Assembly (NCBI GenBank): GCA_946406115.1
Contig: OX291550.1
Coordinates: 23,350,722 to 23,414,721 of the forward strand
Direction of reading: 5' to 3'
Length of the DNA stretch: 64,000 nt
From: Apoda limacodes
Lineage: Eukaryota > Arthropoda > Insecta > Lepidoptera > Limacodidae
Shown: in pieces, positions 32,740 through 45,040 of the stretch
How positions within the stretch are numbered: position 1 is the stretch's first letter
Layout of the letters: each line of letters begins with the position of its first letter
Made by a program: the position numbers and the translations under genes
Notes under the pieces: model-generated
Database searches by the model: none
Told to the model about the DNA's origin: nothing
Seen by the model: the letters and a program-made list of their open reading frames with translations, nothing else

Positions 32740-34500
32740 ATAAAAAAGTAGAGAACTAATATGAAAAACTTTTTCAATAAAATGTAGCACACGAAATATT
32801 ATTTGCTATGGTATTATATATATATATAAAAAATCATAATTTAAAAAAATAATGTACCTGTTTTCCCGCGGTGTTACCTTATGGATTAAGTTTCCTATTT
32901 CTATAACTGGTACAACAATACGAATCGGGTCCAGATTTGGTCATAGCCTTTTTGTCTCAACCAACATCTATGTAAAAAAATATTACTTCTATGGATGTAT
33001 ATTTAAAATGTATTTTATTAATTCTATAAAGATTTGTGTGTTTATAAGATTGATATAAGTACTGACATCATTAGTCACCAGGGGTTGTTTGTCTTAAACA
33101 ACATACAAACTATACGCAGGTATTATACGATCATAAATATGAGTCGTTTTGGTCCATAAATATAAATTTTGACTACAGCGCTACCTATCGGATCCTAATA
33201 TCCTAGTATATGTAGCTACAAACCATCATCTCGACAAAACAAAGGTTAAAGAATTGAAGTACTAAATAAAATTAGTTCATATTAAAGGAATTTATAACTG
33301 TTATAATTATTATTTGCTAAAACTTTCACAGGGAGCTGATGGTAAAATAAATCCACACATATAAAAATACTATTTTTGTTTTTCGCTGGCTAGATTCTTT
33401 ATAGGACTAGGAAATGGTCAGACTAGCATTTTATTTCCACTATCCTACTTTTACTCTATGAAAGATTATAAGCTACCACTAGTTACTACTAGTTTGACGA
33501 TTTTTGTATAGTGCTTAGGTGGATAACAAACATTCGATGCAATTTTAATTCTAAAATACTTTCTCAACTTCACTACTTAAGCTATAAAAATCCATGTCTA
33601 TAATACATAGCTTAAGTATTTTTGTATGCTTTCTAAGACTAGTTTTGCAGGTCAAATTACTGAAATTAACTACGTTGGGGTATAAACTGAACGACATTTT
33701 TATCGTCTCTTTTGCATTTGCATTAACTTTATTTTCGGTGTTATACCTACAAATACAAACTTTTACATGATCTATAGTTTTAATATAGCTACTTCATGGC
33801 TTCCAACGAAAAAATACGAACTGATCTTGCTATTGGCCCGAACATTTTTCACAGTAAAATAGAAAGTTTTATTGTTTGTCTATGCTTTGTACCACTTCGT
33901 GTACAAACATGTATGGACATGAACAGTCAGAAAGCATTCATCATAAACTACTTCCTTCTTGACAAAATCCACTACTCACTGTCTCCTTGGGTTCATCTTA
34001 TCTTATCCGAATCTCCATCTCAGCTTATCACCTTTGCACTTGTCCAGCTGAAATATCTAGTTATTCTTGTGTGCCTAGTGTGAGTTTTTGCGAGTTCGTT
34101 ACTTTACAATAGCGTTCGCGTATTCATTTAAAGTCATAATTAAGAAAAAGAGTCTCAAAACGCGTCCGCAAGAGACGTTCCTTTATTTTCATAGTATATT
34201 ATAGTATAGTATAGTATAGAGTTAAAAACTATCTACCGCACACTGTCTACCTGATTCTCCACGGTGTTTCCCGTGCGATATGATTTTTACTGTTCCATAC
34301 AAACTTTACAATTAACGGGACACGCCGTTTTCCGAAACGTCATTACGTAATTTTTTTGATTCAACCCCTCAATTAATTTTCGGGTTTTACAGACAAAAAC
34401 ATACGGAAGATGAATTTGAAATTAGGTATCTTAGGGGATAAGTTTTAAGAAAACTCGTAGTTAAGAAAGGTAATTACCATTACTAGAACTAAAAACTAGA
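32740..34500. other. Intergenic; one unexplained frame at 33796-34083
   Basis: The stretch is AT-rich with a (ta)n run at 32815-32828 and a short hairpin (tacttaagctat/atagcttaagta) at about 33573-33616. Bases 33796-34083 are less AT-rich and carry a 95-codon plus frame with no known relatives. The minus strand of the same stretch also reads partly open. Short tatag repeats lie at about 34194-34220. I call no gene. Confidence 0.4.
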
Positions 34501-34504
34501 AACA

Positions 34505-34755
34505 AAAAAAACCGGTCAGGTCTATAAAAACGGCAAATAATCACGTTTTTTGTATAGGAGCCCCCTTAAATATTTAATTTATTTTGTTGTTTAGTATTCG
34601 AGTTATAGCGGCAACAAAAATACATCATCTGCGAAAATTTCAACTGTCTAACTGGCACGGTTCATAAGATACAGCTTGGTGACAGAGGAATAGACGGACG
34701 GACAGCAAAGTCTTAGTAATAGGGTCCTGTTTTTACCTTGTGGAACCCTAAAAAT
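34505..34755 (-). repeat. Dispersed repeat, minus copy of the 7770 family
   Basis: Reading the minus strand gives agggttcca, agggtcc, gtatcttatgaaccgtgcc and the ggctcc/acgtgatt end, matching 7770-8155 in order. It has no coding content. Confidence 0.75.
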
Positions 34756-34759
34756 TAAG

Positions 34760-35450
34760 TATTTTTAAAAGGTTGTCGTGTCTATTAATTTCTTAACTCA
34801 TAGTTTTATTTGAGCAAGCAAGTTGGCGTACCTAATAGTTCAGAATTTTGACACTAGATGGATTTCAATTAATAGGGCGTGGCGGCGTTAGAGGGTCGAG
34901 AGGGCCTAAAATGGTAAAAGTTGCTCTATATACACAGCGACTTAACAAGGACCGGCAAAAAACATACGAAACAAATCTCCGGTGATTGATCCGGAATGAT
35001 CCGGGATTTATAAGCTGTGAGTAAATCAATTTATATTGTCTATAATTCGACAATGAATCTATCAGCACGTGAATCAGGACCCTATTGCGAACAGAGTCGA
35101 GGGCAAAGGCTAGTATATTTTTTAACATCTATTAATAAAATGGAAATAGAATTTTTAACATTTAAATTAACGCTGGCAGAATTTTTCTGAAGCTAAGAAC
35201 ACTTGTCAAATAAGTTTTAATTCTAACAAAGCTGCAGATAAGTTTTTTCATTAAACTTAGACTATTCATTTTCATTACTGTGCTTAATAAGTTTTTAAAC
35301 ATATCAAAAGGGTTTCAGTTTGTATATGTTTTTATATGTTTGTATATTTGCTGCATTTTACTACGAAAACACGTGTCCTATTGGGCACATTGCAGCTTGG
35401 TTCGTTCTTGCATATACAAATACTCAATTTTATGAAACTTGGAGGTTGCT
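34760..35450. other. Intergenic, nothing recognised
   Basis: An 87-codon minus frame (34865-35128) covers a slightly GC-richer patch but has no recognisable product. Confidence 0.4.
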
Positions 35451-35453
35451 TCT

Positions 35454-35748
35454 TTTTTGTTTGATTTTGTAACGCACCCTTACGAAAAGAACTCGTTAAT
35501 GCTGCATAAGTTTCACAACTTCACATAAATTATTTTAAAAAAAATATACACTTATACTTAACTCAATTTAACCAAGGCTTGCTTCTGTTTTGCAAAATCT
35601 GTTTTGTTTGATTTTGTAACGCACCCTTACGAAAAGGACTCGTAAATGCTGCATAAGTTTCACAACTTCACATAAATTATTTTTAAAAAAATATACACTT
35701 ATACTTAACTCAATTTAACCAAGGCTTGCTTCTGTTTTGCAAAACTAT
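35454..35748 (+). repeat. Tandem duplication, 147-bp period
   Basis: ttgattttgtaacgcaccct starts at 35461 and again at 35608, and both units run to ggcttgcttctgttttgcaa. Only a few differences separate them (for example gaaaagaact/gaaaaggact), so the duplication is fairly recent. Confidence 0.9.
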
Positions 35749-35749
35749 G

Positions 35750-37035
35750 TCCATTTATATGTTTGATTTTGGAACGCATCTACAATTTTTTTTAGTAAAA
35801 TGATATTGAGGCGGTACCTAATGATAATATTGTCTCCATTCAGGTATATGTAAAATTCATACCTAGAGAATAATATAATTATATAAATTTTAGGATGACT
35901 GTCTATTTTTCTATTTGTTATTGGCTACCAAAAACTGATTTAAATCAAAATAGAAACAAAATCGATATGGGATTCTTCATACACTTCTAAATAAATATTC
36001 ATTAACTATAGAAAACAGTCAATAATAAAAAACAATAACTTTTTGCTCAGAATGTTCTTATCTCTGAACATAATTCACAAGAACCAAAAGCAATATAATT
36101 CGTGCCATAACTTAATGCCTCACCTAAGCATGTATCACTCCTCCAAAAATACGTAAGGGCAAAATGTTTCCGTAAGGTATTTATGACCTTCCACATATTA
36201 CAACACTCAAGTGTTTTATGACCCTATATTAAAGTTTGGAGAGAATATACTTTCTTTATTGAAGCAAGTATAAGTAAAGTAAGCACTTTACTTCGACGCA
36301 GGCACCTTTGTGATATTGTGTTTCTGGAAAACTTAGGATGATGGTCTATTTCCATGACTTGGTACACAAAAAAAATATCTAGTAGCGACTACCGCATGAG
36401 CAACTTTTCTACATAAAAGATTTGTTAAGAAAAGGTTTTCTTGTAGATAAAATAGTTCACTTAAAGGTGCACCCATTAATTACGTAGTAAGAAACGAAGG
36501 GAGGAGGGGGTCTCGCAAAATCATTACGATAGGAGAGCTAAATAAATATCTATGGAAAGAATGTTGAGTTACGTAAACGGTAGTGTCCCATTTATTTTTC
36601 GGGCCCTAAAAACCGGCATTTTAGGCCATGCTTACTGTCTGATTCCGTAGCCGTTACTATTATTACTACAAAAAACATAACTTTGATCGGCTATATATTG
36701 CAAAGTACTTAACTTTAGTACATAAGTCGCATTATTTTTCAGAATAATTTCAGTCTATGAGCTATAGCATCCTAAATTTCCTAAAATTTTTGACCGATAC
36801 GAAGGTTGCAGAAAAAAACCGTTTTGGTCCATTGAATAAGATTATAGAAATCGTTTTTCCTCTTCATTTAACGTAGAAGAGGTCAAGTGCGAGTGGCAAT
36901 CGCAGATCGAGGTTCTAGAACTTAATAGAAAATTGTGTGTTTTGGGGCAACAACTTTTAAACAAGTTTACGATTTTCGATTCCGCTTTTCCATAAATAAA
37001 AGTAGGTATAGTAAAAGTAGGTTCATAATAAACAG
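35750..37035. other. Intergenic with repeat scraps
   Basis: Mostly AT-rich. Small repeat-like scraps include acccattaattacgtagtaa (about 36474), ggtcaagtgcgagtggcaat (about 36880) and gggccctaaaaaccggcatt (about 36600). No gene was recognised. Confidence 0.45.
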
Positions 37036-37039
37036 TAAT

Positions 37040-37330
37040 TTTAAATACTTCACCAGTGGTGGTGGCATAGGGTTTTCGATTTCACCTTGCGTCCTGAGTG
37101 GCGGAGGTTCGCGCCCCGCGTGTGTCAATGACTTTTTTTCTTAACTTCTCAAGTATTATAGTATTATTCACACCACTGGCTTTAACAGTGACGGAAAAAA
37201 TCGTAAAGAAACCTGCATATATGTGCAAATGTGAAGTCCACAATCCGCACCAGGCCTGCGTGTGGATTACCGCCCAAATCACCCTCGGTGAGGGTAGGCC
37301 ATGCAGTGTAGACGTATGAGGCTGATAAGG
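37040..37330 (+). repeat. tRNA-derived SINE, plus strand
   Basis: The head (37050-37120) has an A-box-like ggtggcatagggttttcgat and a B-box-like ggttcgcgccccg. The body contains cagtgacggaaaaaatcgta and the 3' part gtccacaatccgcacc, accctcggtgagggtaggcc and tagacgtatgaggctg. It is the same family as the minus copy at 55395-55650. Short frames over it are by-products. Confidence 0.75.
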
Positions 37331-37334
37331 TTTT

Positions 37335-38135
37335 TAAGCCATTTTTAATAATTATAGTATTTTTAATGTCGATGTCTTCATTTTTACGACAAAACTAAAA
37401 ACTTGTTAGTAACAAAAAATACTTGTAATAACCTAAAAACACGAAAAGTAAAACATCAAAAGTAAGAATACATGTAGATACTAATTTACGATTCATATCG
37501 TACTCTTGGGACTTGTACAATAAAACAAAACTACGGAAGAAACCTTATTCATTCCATAATATTAGGGTACAATTGGTACAAGGAGAAAACTTATCTAATA
37601 CACAATAGAAATTGCCCAAGTGGGAACTGTAAACAAGTACTAGAGGAAAAATGTAAATGACGTGAGGGGCGTGATATTAGGTAACAGGAAACAAAGTTTT
37701 TCTCTTTTATAGTTAATGCTTGAGTACAATCAAGTTCATCCTTCACATTAACATTAACCCTAAAGGACGCAACTGTTTTTTTTTGTTTGACTATGAAAAT
37801 TCATTTTAATGTTATTATGATACATGTAATTAAAGTTAGGAATAATAATAAAATAAAATAAAGTGTTTTAGTTTCTGAGATATTTGATGTATATTATAAT
37901 ATACATTGCTACCGATACAAGCAAAATTCTAGCATTAGGAATATATTATATTATACAAAGGTACACTTGCAAGCTTCGTTTTGTGTGACATTTTTATAAG
38001 ATTAAGTAATTAAAAATAAGATTTTAGAAATAAATATAATGTTAAGTAATTTTACGATTGGTGCGGCAAGACAGAATAAAAAAAATTATAAGGAAAAAAC
38101 AAAATGTATTGATAAAACGTATCGAAAAAAATTAC
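37335..38135. other. Intergenic, nothing recognised
   Basis: Very AT-rich. No frame, inverted repeat or known repeat was picked out. Confidence 0.5.
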
Positions 38136-38139
38136 TTAC

Positions 38140-38365
38140 GGTATGCGACAAACATACATTTACTTTACATTTGGTACAACAACTGATATTCAGTGTGTTC
38201 CGGCCAACAGTCAACACAATCATACCTGACCGTATCAACTGGTCTTTCAGCTGCTGGTTTTCTTATTTTCTTTTCTTCAGCAGCAAACCGATTTCACGCA
38301 CAGTTTTTGCCATCTGCCGATTTTTTTTAACAAACCTGCATAAACCTCGGTAACTGAATTGCTTG
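38140..38365 (-). pseudogene. piggyBac transposase C-terminal segment
   Basis: The minus strand encodes AAEEKKIRKPAAERPVD, then RYDCVDCWPEH. After a frame change comes CCTKCKVNVCLSH. This follows the order of the C-terminal basic linker and cysteine-rich zinc-binding domain of piggyBac transposases. There is a stop upstream and the first cysteine pair is missing. It is separated from the catalytic part (38653 onward) by an inserted repeat. The plus frame 38039-38353 on the other strand is a shadow. Confidence 0.55.
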
Positions 38366-38369
38366 TGGT

Positions 38370-38620
38370 GCTCTTCTTTTTGACGTGACAACGTCTTATA
38401 AATTGGTTTGCCGGGTGACACTTCAAGAAACTGCGTTACGCTCCGCTCACGTTATGCGCTCACAATGAGAGCGAGTGAGAGGCACGCGGCATGGTTAGCC
38501 CGCCTAAGAGCGAGAGAGACAGACATAAAAAGTGAAAGGCACAAGTTGTCACGATTCCGGACGGTTGTCCGACACTAATTTTTTTTAATATGAATATTTG
38601 TAATACCGACAACGAAGAAG
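38370..38620. mobile_element. MITE-like insertion in the piggyBac relic
   Basis: This GC-richer block begins near ttttgacgtgacaacgtctt and ends near caagttgtcacgattccgga, so its ends are roughly inverted (gtgacaac/gttgtcac). It lies between two colinear parts of the piggyBac gene and therefore inserted later. The interior has gctccgctcacgttatgcgc and agcgagagagac. It carries no gene. Confidence 0.5.
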
Positions 38621-38652
38621 CCAGCCGTTGTTGATACAAATATCTATATGAT

Positions 38653-39530
38653 TTAAGAAAATATGTTTAGATACCACCGATGAGTTTTCATGCTAGTTCG
38701 ATATAGCGCAATGAGCATATGCCTGTTATAGTGTTTAACTATTTGTGGACAGGGTATGTCGACATGTGTCTTAGACTCTTTGCTGAATCTTTTTACTTTA
38801 TCGATTGGAAAAGAATCAACATATGAACTGACCAAGATAACAGGCTTATTATAGTTCCATTTGACAATGGCTACTTTGTTCTTGTTGCAGGTTACCTGGC
38901 ATTGTGCTCCACGTCCTTTTTTTAGGTGTTTTATCCGAAAGCAATAAGCAATAAATGAAATCCTGTATAAGTATTTCAGGTGTGCATTGTAATTTTCTTT
39001 TTGACCCTTGAAAAGACGATTTGAGCCTTTGTGCTTTTCGTATTTTATCTTTTTTGGCAATAACAGTTGGAGTCCTACGTTTTCTATGGATACGTGTTGA
39101 TATAGATAGTGGCGTAGACGGTGACGGTGACAGTTGAATAGATTGCAAGGGGGGTAGAGATAATACAGTAGATATAGCATTATAATCGCATTGGGAATTA
39201 AATGGAAAAACTCTTTCTAGTACAGGAGTTAGTGGAGTTTGAACTTCAGAATCTGGTGCATTGGGTTTAGAGCTTGGAGTTCCCAAATGTTCTTAGTCTG
39301 GATGAAGCAACGATAGAGAATCCTCAGACGAGTTTTTGCAGGAATCATCAGATGGAACTAGGCTATCTAATAAATTTAATCGAGCTTGCGATGAATCTAT
39401 AGATGGAGGTAAGATTGGCGGCTGTATACTTCACTTTCATCGCTTGAGCCATTACTCACTTCGAAATCAGCACAAATGTTTAGTACAAGTGATAATATTT
39501 GCCTACATCGATCTCGTTGTTTAGGCTACA
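38653..39530 (-). pseudogene. piggyBac-type transposase, N-terminal and catalytic remnants
   Basis: The minus frame 38653-39180 ends with KKGRGAQCQV, VAIVKWNYNKPVILVSSYV, DIPCPQIVKHYNRHM and LIALYRTSMKTHRWYLNIFS, the last third of a piggyBac DDE domain. Between RHM and LIAL the family normally has a GGVD-x-x-D stretch holding the third catalytic aspartate. Here it is missing, as an in-frame gap of about eight residues. The frame 38849-39286 (rich in Ser/Pro, then basic HRKRR..KKDKIRK) looks like the N-terminal region. Acidic, serine-rich codons continue to about 39530. The first two thirds of the catalytic core are deleted. TTAA-flanked ends were not found. Confidence 0.65.
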
Positions 39531-39539
39531 ACAAAATGT

Positions 39540-40130
39540 ATACAAGCATGCATAAATAGGAACAAACCCCACAAAAATCAAAAACAAGGTAGTATAAAAC
39601 TAAAATTACTGGTTATAACGTAATTTATTAAAGTAATTGAACACTTTAATCAGCTTAAAAACGTTTTCAAGTTCCAAAGAAAACTGACTTCTATAGCGAT
39701 AGGCGTGTTAGCAATGTTTAGAATACCATACACCCAAAACCAGACATTGTTAGCAGCAATCATTCGCAATGTATAGTATGCTGTATATCCGAAATGAAGT
39801 GGGTAAAACACATGTTGGTAGAGCGATATTTTTGCATTATTATAAGCTTAGCACATTTATATTTTAAATTTTCAAAACGCATTCGTGATTTTCATTTTAT
39901 ATAAGAAATTATAAATTATCTTACCTTAACAACCGCAAAATTTCGCCGCATTGTTATGATTGTTTTACACAACTGTGTAACTTTCCACGGATAATGACAG
40001 TTTATTTATTTTTTCAAAGGGGAACATTCGGAAACCACTTTGAATTAAAAAACAAAATGTCAAAGGTTTTAATTTATCTCTGACTGAAATTAAATATTTA
40101 ATGTGTATATTATACTAATTTAATAAATAA
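39540..40130. other. Intergenic, nothing recognised
   Basis: AT-rich stretch between the piggyBac relic and the next dispersed repeat, with no feature seen. Confidence 0.5.
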
Positions 40131-40134
40131 TGAC

Positions 40135-40910
40135 AAGTGCGAGTCGAACTTACGCACCCTAGGTTTTGTACCACCATTGACGTATTTTAAACATACAAAC
40201 AAATAAAAGTCATTCTAAGTGGTCACCCATCCAATGACTGACCAAGCCCGACGTTGCTTAACTTTGAATGTCATATCCTGTTTATCGTAATAATCTAGAC
40301 TATCTTCGCTAGATGGCGCTATTATGATAATTTAAAATGGTTTAAAGCTCGAGCCCCAGTTTTTATTATTTGTTGTAGACACATTGCAAGTTTAAAACTT
40401 GTATGTATTTCTGTTTTGACGTTAGAGCAAAAAAACGAAAACGCGTTTCTTTTATGAATATAATTTAAACTGTAGTTACTAAGCTACTTAGGTTATTTAA
40501 TTATCTATAATTACCGTAGGTTATATAGTGTTTGAATAATCGACAATTTCACAACGACACTTAGCCGGCTGTAATCTTTCTATGGACGGATGGACTGCGC
40601 AATAGGCTCACGAAATTAGCCACATATTAGCAAGAGACAAAGTTAGCCTGTGGTATCGTTTCTCATAGACAATTCACCACACGGTCGCTTCGTCTTTGTC
40701 ATACTTTTGCGACCATTTCTTTTCTTCACTTAAATTTATTATATTTTGTTAAGTAAAATGCCATTATAGATCGTATTCTTTAAAAATTTCAGGCTTATAT
40801 CTACTTCAGTCTAAAAGATAAAGCACTTTAATGGCCGGACAGATAGACAGACAGGGTTGACTTAGAAATAGCGATCCGTTGGCACCCTTTAGGTACGCAA
40901 TTCCCTTTCC
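40135..40910 (+). repeat. Dispersed repeat, caagtgcgagtcg family
   Basis: It starts at gacaagtgcgagtcgaactt and contains the blocks cacccatccaatgactgacc, ttttattatttgttgtagac and aagtttaaaacttgtatg. It ends near gacttagaaatagcgatcc. It shares block order with 47390-47700 and 32120-32425. No protein is encoded. Confidence 0.65.
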
Positions 40911-41007
40911 TGTAACTATAAAGTCAGAGTCACAGTGTCATTTAATGATTATTTGTATTAATTCAAATATATTGTATAGGCCTTATAATATAGTATTTGA
41001 CCAAATA

Positions 41008-41168
41008 TTTTACCAAAAGAGGGAGGTCTCATTTTAGTGTACTTTTAAATAGTAGTACAGATTGCTTAAAAATTGCTACTACCAGTAACGACATGTTTAA
41101 GCCATCGGTACTACTTACTTAATAAACTTACGTTAAAATGAGTCCCTCGATTTTTGGGTAAAAAATGA
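41008..41168. mobile_element. Small MITE-like inverted-repeat element
   Basis: The left end (ttttaccaaaagagggaggt, then ctcattttag) is imperfectly inverted at the right end (gttaaaatgagtccctcg, then ttttgggtaaaa), over about 160 bp. The middle also has a loose symmetry around ttgctactaccagtaacg. No target duplication is certain. Confidence 0.55.
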
Positions 41169-41169
41169 T

Positions 41170-42085
41170 GTTAATAATTTGCATAATATCCATACTGTTC
41201 AACTTAGGGAACATCAGTGTTTTATTCAAGTATTAGCGCGAAGATTGGCATTAGTAAACAATTCTTAATAATCGTACTACGTAGAATGGCGCGTTCAAAT
41301 ATACAAGTTCAGTAATTTAATACATTAGCTAAGAAGTTATGATTTATTTTATGCAAAGTTTAAAGCTAACAAAATACAAGTACAAACGACTCAAATGTAA
41401 AATATATAAATAAATAATATGTTATAAATATAAACTTTCGAAACATAAACATCAACACAAGATTAATTATTAAATGTAGGTAGTAATCTAGCTTCCGATT
41501 TATGAATTCGGACTCTAGACAAAATGAAGTTGCGTAATATTTTGAACCAGCGGCGCGAGAGTGAATGTTTTAAAACAAACCTTGATTGTTGGTTTGTTTG
41601 AAACGAAAGTTGATTGGAGGACGTTTTAAGACAAACGCTGATTGGTGGTTAAGCGATAGAGAAATGGTTATGGTATTACTACTGCCTATGCCCTTCAAAG
41701 CAAGTTTCATAACTTTTAACCGAATAAAATTTTGTTCAGAAAATTAAACGTAGGATTAATCGTAGTGTTTTGTAATCCGCGGTTTGTAAGTGAGTCGTTT
41801 AACGACCATTAGAATAGCCTCGTACAATAAATTTTTTAACACAGATAATAATGATTTTCACGTATTCCGTATAATGGTATGACTTGTTAGATTATTTGAA
41901 ATTACCCGGAGTTTGTTAGAACATTACTAAAATTTTGAACATAATATTAATATTCTATTAGGATTCTGTTAATTTAGTATAATTAGGCCGTTTTATCTAG
42001 ACCGTTCATAATCTAGGACTCTATAATAGTACCCCAAACAACATAAATAGTATTATACTTTAAAGATATTCTTTTTTCTTTTTTA
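41170..42085. other. Intergenic; short direct repeat near 41565-41650
   Basis: The motif gttttaa(a/g)acaaac..tgattg(t/g)tggtt occurs twice, at about 41568 and 41622. The rest is AT-rich, with nothing recognised. Confidence 0.45.
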
Positions 42086-42089
42086 AAAT

Positions 42090-42590
42090 TAATAAAGGCC
42101 GGACATCCGGCCGGAATAAAAAAAACAGGATGGGTGGTTTGAAATGTGGGGTGAGAAGGTTGTTAGAGAGGGGTTAGTGGTAATAAAAGTGCGTGGTCCC
42201 ATACATACAGAACATTCACGTTTAAATTGTCGAAACGCTGCCACGGGAAAGAGGAGGAAACCATAGTCTACGCTTGTGGGTCACTAGAAGCTACCTAGGA
42301 AGCACGTGGGGTTAAACTACAGCTAGATTGTGCCACTATTACTTTTTATTAAATACTTTTATATTACAAGTTAAAATATTGTATGTTTATTGTGAAATCC
42401 TTTAGGTTGTGTTTTTCTTCGTGGGGTTCTTTGAAAGTTGCAGGCAGGTCAACCACCACGTGGCTTTAGATAATTTATTTCTGGGGACCTGTGAGGGCTT
42501 ATTCCAATTGAAAATATCTAAATTAATGTTAAAACATTGAAACGACGGGCCCGCTTTTGCCGGTTAGAAATTTATGGTAGAAAGGAATCT
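42090..42590. other. GC-richer unclassified repeat-like block
   Basis: It opens with the short palindrome ggccggacatccggcc. It then has purine-rich sequence and strings such as ggaaagaggaggaaaccata and gggtcactagaagctacct that look like an old repeat. No frame of note. It ends just before the solo LTR. Confidence 0.35.
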
Positions 42591-42623
42591 TAATCACCTC
42601 AGTAGGAATATATTAACGGAACT

Positions 42624-43469
42624 TGTCGCGACGAACGCAAATCTTGAGGTGAACATTAACACAACCTACACTGACAATACAAAACTTATACTGGTCACAC
42701 ATTTATTAGTATAGTAACATCGGGATCAAGGCTGGCGACACAACACTGAAGGTGCGGACGCGAGAGGCTATATAAGTAAGTTCCCACTAGCTAATAAGCC
42801 ATGTTGCCTCTCTCGCCCGCGAGCGACACATCAAGCCTGAGCTTCGATCGCCACGCTTCGACCGCCACGCCACGCCGAGAACATAACCTCCAGAGCGACA
42901 GCGACATCGATATAAGTTGAGTATTTCTCCCCCATGAATAGCCCCCTCGGTGTTTATAGTATATGTACGATATGCTTAATAACTCAAGCGTAGCTGTTCT
43001 ATTTTGTGTGTAACCCGGAAGGTTTTGGGCGACGAGACTTCGTGGGCGTCGACACTTCAGAGGCGTCGAGACTTCAGAGGAGTCGAGACTACATGGCCAA
43101 TCTTACTCCTTACCACTAAAATAGACATAGCCTTGACTCAGTCCATATATCGCGTGGAGATACTGATCTCTATTTAGACGTGACACTGAGGGGAGCTGTG
43201 ACCGAGGTCGCAGTCTCCCACCGCGGAGCTCATGGATATAAAATACTCATATTGTGTTTCCCCCACAGGAATTGCCATGAGGATACTTAACACCTTACTT
43301 CCATCCGCTGTACGGATAAGAAAAGCAGCAGTTATCTATCTAACTCATTAAAAAGCGAAGCAGTTACCAGTCACGAGATATGCCACAACTGAAACCAGCT
43401 ACCTTTCTATATACACACACACACCCCTACACGTGATCATTGGGTCGACAGGGACGGATGTTCACGACA
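42624..43469 (+). mobile_element. Solo LTR, 846 bp, with 5-bp target duplication
   Basis: The element starts TGTCG and ends CGACA, a perfect short terminal inverted repeat with the TG..CA rule. It is flanked by gaact on both sides (42619-42623 and 43470-43474). A TATA box, tatataag, lies at 42769-42776, followed by a GC-rich leader. That fits an LTR promoter on the plus strand. No gag or pol remains on either side, so the internal part was lost by LTR-LTR recombination. The superfamily cannot be told without an internal region. Confidence 0.85.
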
Positions 43470-43474
43470 GAACT

Positions 43475-45036
43475 TGTTTTGGGACATTTTTAGCTAGGTT
43501 AAGATAAATCTTCTATAAAAGTAGAAGTGGGAACTAAGATTATAGCAGCCATAATAATTATATAGCCCACTAAAGAACTAGGACTGCCAAGGGATATAGT
43601 TATTACTATGTGTAATCGATGTCCATTCTTAGTGGCGTTAGTAGGGTTTTACAATTTTGGCTGGTTAGCTAGTGGAGGTGACCGGTAATGTGTATTGTAA
43701 GGGGACGCCCCATAAACCTACTTTCAGGTCACAAGTCCTAAACTCATAACTACCTAGTTCCCACTCAACAAAAACGAATGGATTTAGTATTCGTATGGAT
43801 TTTACTTTCGAATGTGGAAGTAGCAAAAATTACGGTTCCTTTGCGTAGGGATAACAGAAAATCATATTACTCTTTAGTACCTGTGTCCTTTAGTTCTGAT
43901 ATTCAACATTCTTTACAAACAGTGCAATTTTCATCAAAATCGGTTCAGTAGTTTTCAAGATAGATTCAGGTTCAGATTCTTTGTTTGCCTACATTACTAA
44001 CAGCGAATAAAGTAATATTACAATAATATATTTATGTTTTATTTTTATATTAATATGCTATTATAAACTAATATGCATATTAACATAATCATTTTTGTAC
44101 ACATTAACATATGTGCGAAAAAAAAGGAATACAATTAAGAAAATAAAGTGACCTCTACAACACACTATACCAAGAAAAGTACCTTCATAAATAAGATTAT
44201 AGGGACTAATTTCTCCTTTTATTTAATTAAAAGCTCGGAGAAAAGATTTACTTGTCAACTGTTATAGGTGTTAAGTTCTTATACTTACTTAAATAGATAA
44301 GTTTGTACCAATCATTAGAAAAACACGTTGTCGGTTTAACGCATTGATGTGTGGGTATTATTATATATATTATTATTATTATTATATATTGTATATTGGG
44401 TTTTTATTTGCACTCAGACATGTACATAGATTTTGCGTATTTGGTGGCTTGGTGTCTGTGTGATTGATTAGTAACAGGTGTACAGTTCTTGTCTAAGTTT
44501 CTTGTCACTTCATCTTTACTTAAGCTTGTTTTTCCAAAGTAACACAAAGTAAATGGTTGTAAATTTGCTGCTGGACTGTCGTGTGGGAGCTGGGCTACTT
44601 CGTGATGTACAAAGTCTGTGCATTTGTGTATGGATATGGGTATGTGTGCGTGCACGTTTTTGCGATGCGCCCTTTCGCTTTTGAAATCTCTCTGACACCG
44701 GGCGGCCTACGGTGGATTGCAGAGGGTTAACTATATTTACTAAATATTTATTATACTAGTATCCATGTAAATTAATTTTTGTTTAATTCATTCTTTATAT
44801 AATATTTGTGTTAGTATTATATGTTATATGTATATATGTGTGTGTCTTTATTTAGTACTAGCTGTTACTAAAGAAAACATGATGATAATGAACCTTATGT
44901 GCCATGTGCATGTGTTAGGTTTCCTTTAACGATTTAGTGGGTTTTATTGAATTTTTTTGTTGTTTAATAACAACGCAAAATTTGACATTTAACAGTTAGC
45001 ATTGATATCCATTCATTGCGTATATTGGGAATTTTT
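43475..45036. other. Intergenic with repeat scraps and microsatellites
   Basis: About 43925-44000 (atcaaaatcggttcagtagt) is a scrap of a LINE 3' UTR type repeat. Short (tta)n and (ta)n runs lie at 44360-44395. Minus frames at 44404-44698 have no recognisable product. Confidence 0.45.
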
Positions 45037-45040
45037 TTGA

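Noticed and set aside
38039..38353. 104-codon plus frame
   Set aside because: The opposite strand carries the piggyBac C-terminal segment, so this frame is its shadow.
44404..44698. Two overlapping minus frames with HTHIHTQ-like stretches
   Set aside because: They derive from gtgtatg-type low-complexity sequence, with no similarity to a known protein.
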